From: Oscillospiraceae bacterium
GTDB taxonomy: Bacteria > Bacillota > Clostridia > Oscillospirales > Oscillospiraceae
DNA: 64,000 nt
Reading direction: 5' to 3'
NCBI GenBank assembly: GCA_021205095.1
Contig: JAJPYE010000047.1
Location: 1-64,000 of the forward strand
Shown one piece after another: positions 53,598-62,340 of the stretch; position 1 is the stretch's first letter, and every line of letters starts with the position of its first letter. The translations under genes were made by a program, and so were the position numbers. The notes below the pieces were generated by a model, which worked only from the letters and a program-made list of their open reading frames with translations, did not search any database and was not told where the DNA came from.

Positions 53598-54026
53598 TCA
53601 TTCCGCCAAGGGCTGCGTCAGCTCCTCCAGGAGCTGGTAAAATTCCGGCCAGCGGCGCTTCAGGCTGACGGGGCGGCCTCCGTCCGCCAGAAAGCAGTGG
53701 ACGCTCTCAGCGGTGCAGACGGTTTCTCCGTCCACGGTCATGGTATAGCCCAGGGTCAGCTTGGCGGCCTTCAGCTCCTTGATGGAAACGGCGATTTCCA
53801 GCACGTCCGGGAAGGTGGTGCTGCGCCGGTACTGGCAGTTCACGCTCAGCACCGGGGAGGCCAGGCCCTCCCGCTCCATGCGGTCATAGCCCCAGCCCAG
53901 CTGATCCATAAAGTCGATCCGGGCCTCTTCCATATAGTGCAGGTAGTTGGCGTGGTGCGTCACCTGCATTTTGTCCGTCTCATAATACTGCACCTTTCGG
54001 CGGTAGGGGGATATGGAGATACTCAT
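53598..54026 (-). CDS. Acyl-CoA thioesterase, hot-dog fold (YbgC/4HBT type)
   Basis: 142 aa. The catalytic segment ETDKMQVTHHANYLHYMEEARIDFM (Asp ~18) matches the 4HBT/YbgC pattern DxxGxVxxxxYxxyxExAR. It would hydrolyse acyl-CoA thioesters in the cytosol; chain preference unknown. Placed after plsY-like and der genes, 1 nt away from plsY-like, so a link with phospholipid acyl supply is plausible. Confidence 0.9.
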   Translation of the reverse strand: MSISISPYRRKVQYYETDKMQVTHHANYLHYMEEARIDFMDQLGWGYDRMEREGLASPVLSVNCQYRRSTTFPDVLEIAVSIKELKAAKLTLGYTMTVDGETVCTAESVHCFLADGGRPVSLKRRWPEFYQLLEELTQPLAE

Positions 54027-54027
54027 T

Positions 54028-54687
54028 TCAGAAGCTGTCCCTCATTTTCTTTTCCGTCTGATTTCCCCATTTGACCTTTGGCTCCTTATGCTCCAGCAGG
54101 CGGAAGATGCTGCCCCGGTTGCGCCAGACGATCACCAAAGCCATGAACAGGGCCAGGGTACCGGCCAGACCCTTCAAATTCTCGCCGGAGATGAATATCC
54201 AGGCTGCCGGCACCCCGGACACACAGGCGCACAGTCCCGCCAGGGACACATATTGGGAGAAAGCGATCGCGATGATGTACACGGCGGAGGCTACCAGGCC
54301 CACCCGCCAATCCGTCAGCCACAGGGTGATGATGCAGCAAATAATGCCCTTGCTGCCCCGGAATTTGTTCTGAATGGGGTAAACGCTCCCCAGCGTCAGG
54401 CAGAATCCGGCAAACAGCTTGCCGATAACGGGGAAGCCGTCTCCGGGAATGGACAGCAGCAGCGCCCCCAGCAACACGGCGATGACGCCCTTGAGAACGT
54501 CCACCCCCATGACGGCCAGGCCCCATCTGTCTCCAAACACATGGGTGAAGTTCGCGTAGCTGGCTCTGCCGTTTCCCATGCGGCGCAAATCCTTGCCGAA
54601 CACGAACCGGGCCAGCAGGGTTGGACTGTTCAGCGCCCCCAGCGCATAGGCGATAAGAGCGATGAGTACGAGAAGAAGGACTGTCAT
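54028..54687 (-). CDS. PlsY-like membrane protein with degenerate acyltransferase motifs
   Basis: 219 aa with about seven membrane segments and overall PlsY layout. PlsY makes lysophosphatidic acid from acyl-phosphate and glycerol-3-phosphate. The two key loops have drifted: GSGNxGATN is GNGRASYAN here, and the HxxP..KFKGGKG loop is SVYPIQNKFRGSKG, without the usual His. It may be an altered enzyme or a paralogue. It overlaps der by 4 nt; der-plsY is a conserved Clostridia pair, but gpsA is not next to it here. Confidence 0.75.
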   Translation of the reverse strand: MTVLLLVLIALIAYALGALNSPTLLARFVFGKDLRRMGNGRASYANFTHVFGDRWGLAVMGVDVLKGVIAVLLGALLLSIPGDGFPVIGKLFAGFCLTLGSVYPIQNKFRGSKGIICCIITLWLTDWRVGLVASAVYIIAIAFSQYVSLAGLCACVSGVPAAWIFISGENLKGLAGTLALFMALVIVWRNRGSIFRLLEHKEPKVKWGNQTEKKMRDSF

Positions 54688-56009
54688 TCTTGGTCTCCTT
54701 TCTGTCGGATCGTAAGCTTCACCGGCGTCCCCTCCAGGCCGAAGGCGGCCCGGATGCGGTTTTCTATATATCTTTGATAGGAGAAGTGAAACAGCTCCCG
54801 GCTGTTGCAGAAAATAACGAAGTGAGGGGGCTTTACCCCGGTCTGGGTCATATAATAGACCTTCAGGCGGCGGCCCTTGTCCGTGGGGGGCTGCTGCCGG
54901 GCCTGGGCGTCCGCCAGGATGTTGTTGAGCGTTCCCGTGCTGATGCGGGTGGAGGCCTGCTCATACACGGCGTTTATCATCTCAAATATACGCTCTGTAC
55001 GCTGTCCCGTCAAGCAGGAGATGAACAGAACCGGGGCGTAATCCATGAAGGCCAGATCCCGCTTCACCGCCTGGCGCATACGCTCCATGGTGTTGGTCTC
55101 CTTTTCCAGAAGATCCCACTTGTTTACCACGATGATGCTGGCTTTGCCCGCCTCGTGGGCAAGCCCTGCGATTTTTGTGTCCTGCTCCGTAACGCCCTCT
55201 CTGGCGTCCAGCATGATCAGGCAAACGTCGCTGCGCTCGATGGCGAGCTGCGCCCGCATGACGGAAAACCGTTCCACCCGGTCGTTCACCTTGGATTTCC
55301 GGCGGATGCCGGCGGTGTCGATGAAGAGGTAGCGGCCATATTGGTTTTCCAGGGGGGTGTCCACCGCGTCCCTGGTGGTGCCGGGCATATCCGCCACGAT
55401 GACCCGGTTCTCTCCCAAAAGCCGGTTGATCAGGGAGCTTTTGCCCACGTTTGGCTTTCCGATCACCGCCACGCGAATCCGATCGTCCTCTTCCTGCTCC
55501 TCCTCCGGCGGGGGGAAATGGCTGACGCAGGCGTCCAGCAGGTCGCCGGTGCCGTGACCGTGAAGGGCGGAAACGGAGATAGGATCTCCCAGACCAAGAT
55601 TATAAAACTCATAAAAGGCCGGGTCGTTGGGGCCGGTGGCGTCCATTTTATTCACGGCCAGCACCACGGGCTTTCTGCTGCGCTGAAGCATATTGGCCAC
55701 ATCCTGATCCGCTGCGGTGATGCCGGTGCCGATCTCTGTCACCAGCACGATTACGTCCGCCGCGTCGATGGCCAGCATGGCCTGCTCCCGCATAAACAGG
55801 AGTATCTCGTTGGAGGTGTTCGGCTCGATGCCGCCGGTGTCCACGATGTCGAAGCTGCGGCCCGCCCATTCGCAGGGGGCGTACAGCCGATCGCGGGTCA
55901 CGCCGGGGGTGTCCTCTACGATGGACAGCCGACGCCCGGCCAGGCGGTTGAACAGGTGGCTTTTGCCCACGTTGGGCCGTCCCACGATGGCCACCAGGGG
56001 TCTGCTCAT
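54684..56009 (-). CDS. der: Ribosome-associated GTPase Der (EngA)
   Basis: 441 aa with two tandem GTPase domains: G1 motifs GRPNVGKSHLFNRL (~8) and GKPNVGKSSLINRL (~183), G3 DTGG and DTAG, G4 NKMD and NKWD, then a C-terminal KH-like domain (~355-440). Der acts in 50S subunit assembly. First gene of the der-plsY-thioesterase operon, with AAAGGAGG before the ATG. Confidence 0.97.
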   Translation of the reverse strand: MSRPLVAIVGRPNVGKSHLFNRLAGRRLSIVEDTPGVTRDRLYAPCEWAGRSFDIVDTGGIEPNTSNEILLFMREQAMLAIDAADVIVLVTEIGTGITAADQDVANMLQRSRKPVVLAVNKMDATGPNDPAFYEFYNLGLGDPISVSALHGHGTGDLLDACVSHFPPPEEEQEEDDRIRVAVIGKPNVGKSSLINRLLGENRVIVADMPGTTRDAVDTPLENQYGRYLFIDTAGIRRKSKVNDRVERFSVMRAQLAIERSDVCLIMLDAREGVTEQDTKIAGLAHEAGKASIIVVNKWDLLEKETNTMERMRQAVKRDLAFMDYAPVLFISCLTGQRTERIFEMINAVYEQASTRISTGTLNNILADAQARQQPPTDKGRRLKVYYMTQTGVKPPHFVIFCNSRELFHFSYQRYIENRIRAAFGLEGTPVKLTIRQKGDQE

Positions 56010-56027
56010 GTTCGTCGCCTCCTTTCT

Positions 56028-56056
56028 ATTTTACACCATTTATCGTTTGATTTCAA
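56028..56056 (-). promoter_or_regulatory. Promoter of the der operon
   Basis: Minus strand TTGAAA (56051-56056), 17-bp spacer, TAAAAT (56028-56033), about 18 nt before the der ATG. Confidence 0.65.
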
Positions 56057-56119
56057 CAGATAGCACACTAGGGACGGCCTTGACCGTCCCAAAAAATTTT
56101 CGTTCTGGCGTATACCAGC

Positions 56120-56144
56120 AAAAAAGGGAGGCGAAAGCCTCCCT
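56120..56144 (-). terminator. Terminator of the DUF177-rpmF operon
   Basis: AGGGAGGC stem, 4-nt loop, then TTTTTTG on the minus strand, 13 nt after the rpmF stop. Confidence 0.85.
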
Positions 56145-56156
56145 GCTTTGCGGTAA

Positions 56157-56342
56157 TTAGTTCTCCTCCACAGCAATGACCTGACGTCCGTCATATTGGC
56201 CGCAGGCAGGGCATACACGGTGGGGCTGATGGTACTCGCCGCAGTTGGGGCAGGCCACCAGCTTGGGAAGGCTCAGCTTCCAAACGCTGGAACGACGCTT
56301 GCTCTTTCTGGCATGGGATACTTTTCTTTTAGGGACTGCCAT
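56157..56342 (-). CDS. rpmF: 50S ribosomal protein L32
   Basis: 61 aa. MAVPKRKVSHARKSKRR is the canonical L32 start, followed by a four-Cys zinc ribbon CPNCGEYHQPHRVCPACG. ATG 56342 has AGGAGGTG upstream; the track's earlier start is inside DUF177. Its first 14 nt overlap the end of DUF177, so translation is coupled, as usual for yceD-rpmF. Confidence 0.97.
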   Translation of the reverse strand: MAVPKRKVSHARKSKRRSSVWKLSLPKLVACPNCGEYHQPHRVCPACGQYDGRQVIAVEEN

Positions 56343-56853
56343 TGTTAACACCTCCTGTATTATCATCCAGAAGCTGTCCCAGGACAGCCAATCTTGGATC
56401 TATTGTTTTTTTGCAGCCGCATGGGCCGTCGTTCAGGTTCTTGCCGCAGACGGGACACAGACCCTTGCAGTCCTCCCGGCACAGAAATTTCTGATCCGTG
56501 TCCAGGATGAAGCAGGTCTCCAGCACGTCGCCCACGTCTATGTTGTCCCCCTCCAGGGGGAACAGATCCGGGTCGTCCACATCCTCCGCGTCTGCCTGAA
56601 GCGTAACGCTGAAGCGCCTGGACTGTGAGCGCTGAAATTCTGTGGCGCATCGATCGCAGAGAAGGATCATATCCGCCGTTACAAGGGCGTTCAGTTCCAA
56701 AATACCGGCGGTGTTTTTCACCAGACCCTCCGCCGTCACGGGGCCGTTGAAGGCCACAAGCCCGGCAAAGGAGAGCCGCTGCGTATCCAGCTCGCACCGA
56801 AAGGGAACCTGTCCTCCCGGCATTTCGATGATTTCATGCAAATCTAAAAGCAT
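56329..56853 (-). CDS. DUF177 (YceD/YlbN) family protein
   Basis: 174 aa. It carries the DUF177 core with VTADMILLCDRCATEF and the C-terminal Cys motif CREDCKGLCPVCGKNLN, both metal-ligand-like. The family is almost always next to rpmF and is linked to 23S rRNA maturation. A consensus TTGACA-17-TATAAT promoter lies directly upstream. The last codons overlap the rpmF start. Confidence 0.92.
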   Translation of the reverse strand: MLLDLHEIIEMPGGQVPFRCELDTQRLSFAGLVAFNGPVTAEGLVKNTAGILELNALVTADMILLCDRCATEFQRSQSRRFSVTLQADAEDVDDPDLFPLEGDNIDVGDVLETCFILDTDQKFLCREDCKGLCPVCGKNLNDGPCGCKKTIDPRLAVLGQLLDDNTGGVNNGSP

Positions 56854-56881
56854 GGGACAAACCTCACATAGTTGCCAAAAT

Positions 56882-56910
56882 ATTATAAATTAACGGCGGC
56901 CCATTGTCAA
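56882..56910 (-). promoter_or_regulatory. Consensus promoter of DUF177-rpmF
   Basis: Minus strand TTGACA (56905-56910), 17-bp spacer, TATAAT (56882-56887): a perfect sigma-A match, fitting a ribosomal-protein operon. Its -35 overlaps that of the opposite promoter. Confidence 0.85.
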
Positions 56911-56932
56911 CCTTATTTTTTCGTGATATGAT
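56904..56932 (+). promoter_or_regulatory. Promoter of the second RluA-type gene
   Basis: TTGTCA (56904-56909), 17-bp spacer, TATGAT (56927-56932) with extended TG. Only 6 nt separate the -10 from the ATG at 56939. Confidence 0.75.
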
Positions 56933-56938
56933 GCTTTC

Positions 56939-57907
56939 ATGAGAGAATTTATTGTTACAAAAAACGACAGCGGTCAGCGGCTGGATCGCTTTGCCGGAAA
57001 AATGGCCCCGGCTCTGCCGGCCTCCCTGCTCCAGCGGTACTTCCGCACCAAGGACATTAAAATAAACGGCCACTGGGCCAAGCCGGACGCCAGAGTGCAG
57101 GAAGGGGACGCGGTGCGCCTGTACATCCCGGAGGAATTTTTCACCCCCCGGCGGGAGGAGCGGCGGGATCTGGCCAACCTCAAGCCCCGGCTCGACATTC
57201 TCTATGAGGACGAGCATATCCTCCTTGTGAGCAAGCAACCGGGCGTTTTATGCCACGCCGCCGGAAACTGGCAGCCGGACACCCTCCTGGCCCGGATACA
57301 GGCCCACGTCTACCAGTCCGGCCAATGGGATCCGGCTGAGGAAAACAGCTTCGCCCCCGCCCTCTGCAACCGCATCGACCGGGGCACCGGCGGCATCGTC
57401 ATCGCCGCCAAGACCGCCCCCGCCCTCCGGGCCATGGACGAGAAAATACGGGCCAGAGAGGTGGAAAAGGAATACCTCTGCGTCTGCCTGGGTACGCCAA
57501 AGCCCGCCGCCGGACGGCTGGAGGGGTGGCTATTCAAGGACGCGGTGAAAAACCAGGTGTACGTCAAGCCCCGTCAGGAGCCGGGGACGAGCCTCGCTGT
57601 CACGGACTATCAGACCATCGAGAGCCGGAACGGCCTGTCTCTGGTGTCCTGCCGCCTGCACACGGGCCGCACCCACCAAATACGGGTGCAGACGGCCCAC
57701 GCGGGCTGGCCTCTGCTGGGGGACGGAAAATATGGCCGGGAGCGGCTGAACCGCCAGTACGGGGAGCATCGCCAGCTTTTGTGGAGCTGGCGGCTGACCT
57801 TCGCCTTCCAAAGTCCCGCCGCCCCTCTGGATTATCTGAACGGCCAGCGCTTTGCCGTTTCCTCCGTACCCTTTGTGGAAAAATATTTTCCGGGGACGGT
57901 ATATTGA
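56939..57907 (+). CDS. RluA family pseudouridine synthase (second copy)
   Basis: 322 aa. A short S4-like N-terminal region (FRTKDIKINGHWAKPDARV, ~35-55) and a catalytic domain with CNRIDRGTGG (~143; catalytic Asp) and LHTGRTHQIRVQ. Leu-rich loop and longer spacing differ from the RluD-like protein at 25,964, so it modifies a different rRNA or tRNA site. There is no ribosome-binding site; the promoter places +1 at the ATG. Confidence 0.9.
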   Translation: MREFIVTKNDSGQRLDRFAGKMAPALPASLLQRYFRTKDIKINGHWAKPDARVQEGDAVRLYIPEEFFTPRREERRDLANLKPRLDILYEDEHILLVSKQPGVLCHAAGNWQPDTLLARIQAHVYQSGQWDPAEENSFAPALCNRIDRGTGGIVIAAKTAPALRAMDEKIRAREVEKEYLCVCLGTPKPAAGRLEGWLFKDAVKNQVYVKPRQEPGTSLAVTDYQTIESRNGLSLVSCRLHTGRTHQIRVQTAHAGWPLLGDGKYGRERLNRQYGEHRQLLWSWRLTFAFQSPAAPLDYLNGQRFAVSSVPFVEKYFPGTVY

Positions 57908-57909
57908 TA

Positions 57910-57939
57910 TTGACAAATCCCTCCTGAGTTTGCTAAAAT
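57910..57939 (+). promoter_or_regulatory. Promoter of the pot leader RNA
   Basis: TTGACA (57910-57915), 18-bp spacer, TAAAAT (57934-57939), starting 2 nt after the preceding stop codon. Predicted +1 is about 57946. Confidence 0.7.
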
Positions 57940-57945
57940 AAATCG

Positions 57946-58260
57946 TCTCAATTTGGGAATTATCGAAAGAGTCTTTCCGAAGCAAGATGCGACCGCCGTT
58001 TCCCTGAAACGGCCAAGGCCAGACGGACAGCCGGGTCGAATGCCGAATACCGCACGCGCGGTGGCAACTTCTGTTGCCTTATTGATTGAGTTAAAAGCTC
58101 AAGTTTTATAAGTTGGTATACTTAAAACCAGTGCCATGGGGCATACAAACTTGTGAAATGGTCAATAAGAGTAGTAAAAGTAATCTTTGCTATATAGACT
58201 CTCAAACCCATTGGGAACCTTCCGCCGCCGGGGACTAGGCAGCGGCGAAGGTGCGACAGC
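57946..58260 (+). ncRNA. Large structured RNA (leader or stand-alone) upstream of the pot operon
   Basis: Helices read by eye: AGAGTCT 57968-57974 with AGACTCT 58196-58202 closes the whole fold. Inside are GACC/GGTC (57991/58034) around GCCGTTT/AAACGGC, then ACCGC/GCGGT (58049-58062) and GGCAAC-TTCT-GTTGCC (58063-58078). TTATTGA/TCAATAA (58079/58162) closes a branch holding TTGAG/CTCAA, a GTTTTA-AGT stem and TGCC/GGCA. A GC hairpin ACCTTCCGCCGC/GCGGCGAAGGT (58217-58252) follows, then a terminator. I cannot match it to a named riboswitch, RNase P, tmRNA or T-box. Confidence 0.65.
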
Positions 58261-58271
58261 CCGATTTTTAC

Positions 58272-58312
58272 AAGCGGCGTATGCTTCGGCATACGCCGCT
58301 TTTGCGATTTTT
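58272..58312 (+). terminator. Intrinsic terminator between the structured RNA and potA
   Basis: Perfect 13-bp AAGCGGCGTATGC stem with a TTCG tetraloop, followed by TTGCGATTTTTT. Being ahead of potA, it either ends a separate RNA or acts as an attenuator. Confidence 0.85.
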
Positions 58313-58336
58313 TGGACTGTGAAGAGAGGGAAAGGT

Positions 58337-59455
58337 ATGAAAAAAATTATCGAGCTGAAGGGCGTCACCAAGTCCTTCGATGGGGAAACGGTGCTGGACA
58401 ATATCAGTCTGGACATCTACGACAACGAGTTTATCACGCTGCTTGGCCCCTCCGGCTGCGGCAAGACTACCACCCTGCGGCTGATCGGCGGGTTCGAGGC
58501 CCCGGACGCGGGGGACATCCTGTTCATGGGCCAGCGCATCAACGACGTGCCGCCCCACAAGCGGAACGTGAACACCGTGTTTCAGCGGTACGCCCTGTTT
58601 CCCCACCTGAACGTGTTTGAAAACGTGGCCTTCCCCCTGCGGGAGCAGCGGGTTCCCAAGGAGGAGATACAGGAGCGGGTGGAAAATATGCTCTCCATGG
58701 TGGCCCTCAAGGGCTTTGAGCATCGGAGCGTGACCCGCCTCTCCGGCGGCCAGCAGCAGCGGGTGGCCATCGCCAGGGCGCTGATCAGCCATCCCCAGGT
58801 GCTTCTCCTGGACGAGCCTCTGGCGGCGCTGGACTTAAAGCTGCGCAAGGATATGCAGCAGGAGCTGAAAAACATCCAGAAGGCCACGGGCATTACCTTC
58901 GTGTTCGTCACCCACGACCAGGAGGAGGCATTGTCCATGTCGGACACCATTGTGGTCATGTCCGAGAGGAAGATCCAGCAGATCGGCACCAGCGTGGACG
59001 TGTATAACGAGCCGCAAAACGCCTTCGTGGCGGATTTCATCGGGGAGTCCAATATCCTGGACGGCATGATGCTGGCTGACCTTTCCGTCTCCTTCTCCGG
59101 GCAGACCTTTGTGTGCGTGGATAAGGGCTTCGGGAAAAACGAGCCGGTGGACGTGGTGGTTCGCCCGGAGGACGTGGACATCGTCCCGCCGGAAAAGGGG
59201 ATGCTCACCGGCGTCGTCACCTCCGTCACCTTTATGGGGGTGCATTATGAGGTCATCGTGGACATCGGCGGCTTCAAGTGGATGATTCAGACCACGGACT
59301 TTGTGGACGTGGACGAGCGCATTGGCCTTTATATCGAGCCGGACGCCATACATATTATGAAAAAGAGCGAATACTCCGGGCTGTACGGGGACTATTCCTC
59401 CTTCTCCAACGAACTGGACGAGCTGTCCGACGCGGAAAGCGAGCCGGACGAATGA
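58337..59455 (+). CDS. potA: Spermidine/putrescine ABC transporter ATP-binding protein PotA
   Basis: 372 aa. Walker [13 protein letters not shown] (~36), signature [15 protein letters not shown], Walker [12 protein letters not shown] and a C-terminal TOBE regulatory domain (~270-350). It drives polyamine uptake with PotB and PotC/D. The start is ATG 58337 with GGGAAAGG; the track ORF begins in the RNA leader. The stop overlaps potB (ATGA). Confidence 0.95.
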   Translation: MKKIIELKGVTKSFDGETVLDNISLDIYDNEFITLLGPSGCGKTTTLRLIGGFEAPDAGDILFMGQRINDVPPHKRNVNTVFQRYALFPHLNVFENVAFPLREQRVPKEEIQERVENMLSMVALKGFEHRSVTRLSGGQQQRVAIARALISHPQVLLLDEPLAALDLKLRKDMQQELKNIQKATGITFVFVTHDQEEALSMSDTIVVMSERKIQQIGTSVDVYNEPQNAFVADFIGESNILDGMMLADLSVSFSGQTFVCVDKGFGKNEPVDVVVRPEDVDIVPPEKGMLTGVVTSVTFMGVHYEVIVDIGGFKWMIQTTDFVDVDERIGLYIEPDAIHIMKKSEYSGLYGDYSSFSNELDELSDAESEPDE

Positions 59456-60327
59456 GAGAGACTGCAACGCGCCGCCGGGAGCGGCTGGTGGGCCTGGTGA
59501 CGCGAGGCCCTTATGAGGTGTGGGCGGTTTTGTTTATTCTGGTGCCGCTGGTGTTCACCGCCTACTACGCCTTTACGGACGACAGCTTTGCGTTCACAAC
59601 GGAAAATATCACCAAGTTCTTCACCGCTACCTCTGTGGTGGAGGGCTCCGGCACGGTACACACCTACCTGCTGATTTTGTGGCGCTCCCTGAAGCTGGCG
59701 ATTATCTCCACCGTGGTCTGCCTGCTGCTGGGCTACCCCCTGGCCTATATCATCTCCCGCGCCTCTCCCAAGGCGCAGAAGATCATGATGACCTTCATCA
59801 TGATCCCCATGTGGATGAACTTCCTGATCCGCACCTACGCCTGGATGACCATTTTGCAGGACACGGGTATTCTCAATAATCTCCTGAACGCCCTGGGCCT
59901 GGGTACGGTGCATATCATCGGCACGGAGACCGCCGTGGTCATCGGCATGGTCTATGACTATCTGCCCTATATGGTCATGCCCATCTATTCCGTCATGGCC
60001 AAGATGGACGACCGGCTCCTGGAGGCCGCCCGCGATCTGGGCTGCTCCGGCAGCGGCGTGCTGCGGCGGGTGGTGCTGCCCCTGTCCATGCCCGGCGTCA
60101 TCAACGGCATTACCATGGTGCTTATTCCCTCGGTCAGCACCTTCTATATCTCCCAAAAGCTGGGCGACGGCAAGTTCTTCCTCATCGGCGACGCCATCGA
60201 GGGGCAGTACACCGCCAACAACCTGCACTTCGCCGCAGCCATCGCCTTCATCCTGATGGTGCTGCTGCTGGCGGCCATGATGCTCATGCGCCGGCTGACC
60301 AATAAAAAGGTCTACGGAGGAACATGA
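59452..60327 (+). CDS. potB: Spermidine/putrescine ABC transporter permease PotB
   Basis: 291 aa with six membrane segments and the EAA loop [20 protein letters not shown] that docks on PotA. An N-terminal Arg-rich stretch lies before the first helix. ATG 59452 overlaps potA; the track's start is inside potA. The next gene starts 1 nt after its stop. Confidence 0.94.
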   Translation: MRETATRRRERLVGLVTRGPYEVWAVLFILVPLVFTAYYAFTDDSFAFTTENITKFFTATSVVEGSGTVHTYLLILWRSLKLAIISTVVCLLLGYPLAYIISRASPKAQKIMMTFIMIPMWMNFLIRTYAWMTILQDTGILNNLLNALGLGTVHIIGTETAVVIGMVYDYLPYMVMPIYSVMAKMDDRLLEAARDLGCSGSGVLRRVVLPLSMPGVINGITMVLIPSVSTFYISQKLGDGKFFLIGDAIEGQYTANNLHFAAAIAFILMVLLLAAMMLMRRLTNKKVYGGT

Positions 60328-60328
60328 T

Positions 60329-62326
60329 ATGAAGCTGTCATCGAAAATCTTTACCGCGCTGATGTTCGTGTTTCTGTTCGCGCCCATCGTCATCATGCTG
60401 ATATTCTCGTTTAACGCCTCCCGGAGCCTGTCCGTCTTTTCCGGCTTCTCCTTTAAGTGGTATGTGGAGCTGTTTAACGACAGCGACACCCTGGCCTCGG
60501 TGAAAAACACCCTGATTCTGGCCGTCTGCGCTTCGGTGATTGCCACCACCATGGGCACCGCCGCCGCCGTGGGCATCGACAAGCTCCGCAACCGCTACGT
60601 CCGGGCCGCCCTGGATGTGACCACCAATATCCCCATGGTGAACCCGGACATCATCACCGGCATTTCCATGATGTTCATGTTTGTGTTCGTCAGCCAGCTT
60701 TTCGGCTTTGCCAACAGCCTGAGCTTCGGCACGTTGCTGATCGCCCACATCACCTTCTGCCTGCCCTATGTGATTCTTCAGGTGCTGCCAAAGCTCCAGC
60801 AGATGGATCCGGCCCTGCCGGAGGCGGCCATGGATCTGGGCTGCACCCCCTGGCGGGCCTTCTGGAAGGCGGAGCTGCCGGAGCTTATGCCCGGCATCAC
60901 CACCGGGCTTATCATGTCCTTCACCCTGTCCCTGGACGACTTCGTCATCAGCTATTTCACCACCGGCAACGGGTTCCAGACCCTGCCCATCCGCATATAC
61001 AACATGACGAAAAAGACCGTCACGCCGAAGATGTACGCCCTGGCCACCATTACCTTTTTCGTCATTCTGGCCCTTCTTCTGCTGTCGAACCTTGCGGACA
61101 GCGAGGACGGTCGGCGCATCCGGGCCGCCCGCCGGGCCAAGCGCGCCGCCCGGCGCGCCATACGGGCGGCCAAGCGTGCCGAAAGGGCCAAAATGCCCCT
61201 GTCTGCCAGGACAAGAAGGCTCCTGTATATCTGCGGCGGGGCCGCGGCGCTGATTGCCGTCATTGCCTCCGTCGCGTCGCTCCACGACGGGGACGCCCTG
61301 GTGCTGAACGTGTACAACTGGGGCGAGTATATCTCCGACGGCTCGGAGGGTTCTATGGACGTAATTGAGGAGTTTGAGGACTGGTATGAGGAGGAATACG
61401 GCCAGAAGGTGAAGGTCAACTATACCACCTTTGCCAGCAACGAGGATATGTACGCGAAGCTGGCCTCCGGCGCGGTCAGCTATGACGTGATCATCCCCTC
61501 CGACTACATGATCGCCCGCATGATTGAGGAGGATATGCTCCTGCCCCTGAACTTTGAAAACATCCCCAACTATGAATATATCGGAGAGGACTTCCGGGGC
61601 CTCTACTATGACCCGGACAACCTCTATTCCGTCCCCTATACTTATGGCATCGTGGGCATTATCTACGACGCCAACGTGGTGGACGAGGAGGACACCGGCT
61701 CCTGGGATCTGATGTGGAACGAAAAATATGCCGGACAGATTCTCCAGTTCAACAACTCGCGGGACGCCTTCGGCACCGCCATGTACAGCCTGGGGCTGGA
61801 CGTAAACAGCACGGACACCGCCGTTTGGGACGCCGCCCTGACCGAGCTGCTCGCCCAGCGCAGCCTCGTGAAGAGCTATGTCATGGATGAGATATACAAC
61901 ATGATGGAGTCCGGGGAAGCCGCTGTCGCCGCCTATTACGCCGGGGATTACTTCACCATGGCGGACGCCCAGGCGGACACGGTGGATTTGCAGTTCTACT
62001 ACCCGGAGCGGACGAATTACTTCGTGGACGCCATGTGCATCCCCACCTGCTGCCAGAATCAGGAGCTGGCGGAGATCTTTATAAACTATATGCTCTCCCA
62101 GGAGGTCGCTATCGCCAACGCGGAGTATATCTGGTACGCCTCCCCCAACAGCCTGGTCTATGAAAACGAGGACTACATCGACGAGATGGGCCAGGAGGCC
62201 ATGGAAATCCTCTACCCGGAAATGGAGAGCTTCTCCGCCCTGTATAACCAGTACGCCTACCGCAACCTCAGCGACGAGCTGCTGGATTATATAAATACCC
62301 TATGGGAAACGCTGAAGATTAATTAA
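60329..62326 (+). CDS. potCD: Fused permease PotC and polyamine-binding protein PotD
   Basis: 665 aa. Residues ~1-255 are a PotC-type permease with six membrane helices and the EAA loop PEAAMDLGCTPWRAFWKAELP. A cytosolic Arg/Ala linker (RRAKRAARRAIRAAKRAERA, ~264-290) leads to another helix (~298-318), which anchors the PotD-like binding domain (~325-665; LNVYNWGEYIS, SDYMIARMIEEDML, VPYTYGIVGIIYD) outside the cell. The fusion replaces a separate lipoprotein. No stop or frameshift separates the halves. A terminator follows. Confidence 0.93.
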   Translation: MKLSSKIFTALMFVFLFAPIVIMLIFSFNASRSLSVFSGFSFKWYVELFNDSDTLASVKNTLILAVCASVIATTMGTAAAVGIDKLRNRYVRAALDVTTNIPMVNPDIITGISMMFMFVFVSQLFGFANSLSFGTLLIAHITFCLPYVILQVLPKLQQMDPALPEAAMDLGCTPWRAFWKAELPELMPGITTGLIMSFTLSLDDFVISYFTTGNGFQTLPIRIYNMTKKTVTPKMYALATITFFVILALLLLSNLADSEDGRRIRAARRAKRAARRAIRAAKRAERAKMPLSARTRRLLYICGGAAALIAVIASVASLHDGDALVLNVYNWGEYISDGSEGSMDVIEEFEDWYEEEYGQKVKVNYTTFASNEDMYAKLASGAVSYDVIIPSDYMIARMIEEDMLLPLNFENIPNYEYIGEDFRGLYYDPDNLYSVPYTYGIVGIIYDANVVDEEDTGSWDLMWNEKYAGQILQFNNSRDAFGTAMYSLGLDVNSTDTAVWDAALTELLAQRSLVKSYVMDEIYNMMESGEAAVAAYYAGDYFTMADAQADTVDLQFYYPERTNYFVDAMCIPTCCQNQELAEIFINYMLSQEVAIANAEYIWYASPNSLVYENEDYIDEMGQEAMEILYPEMESFSALYNQYAYRNLSDELLDYINTLWETLKIN

Positions 62327-62340
62327 GCCTCTGCACAGCA

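Noticed and set aside
53377-53601. 74-aa minus ORF in the radC-thioesterase gap
   Set aside because: It starts within the thioesterase end and reads straight through a strong terminator; no ribosome site.
57946-58260. RNase P RNA, tmRNA, SRP RNA, ykkC-type guanidine or c-di-GMP riboswitch
   Set aside because: None of their invariant core sequences could be found by eye; kept as an unassigned structured RNA.
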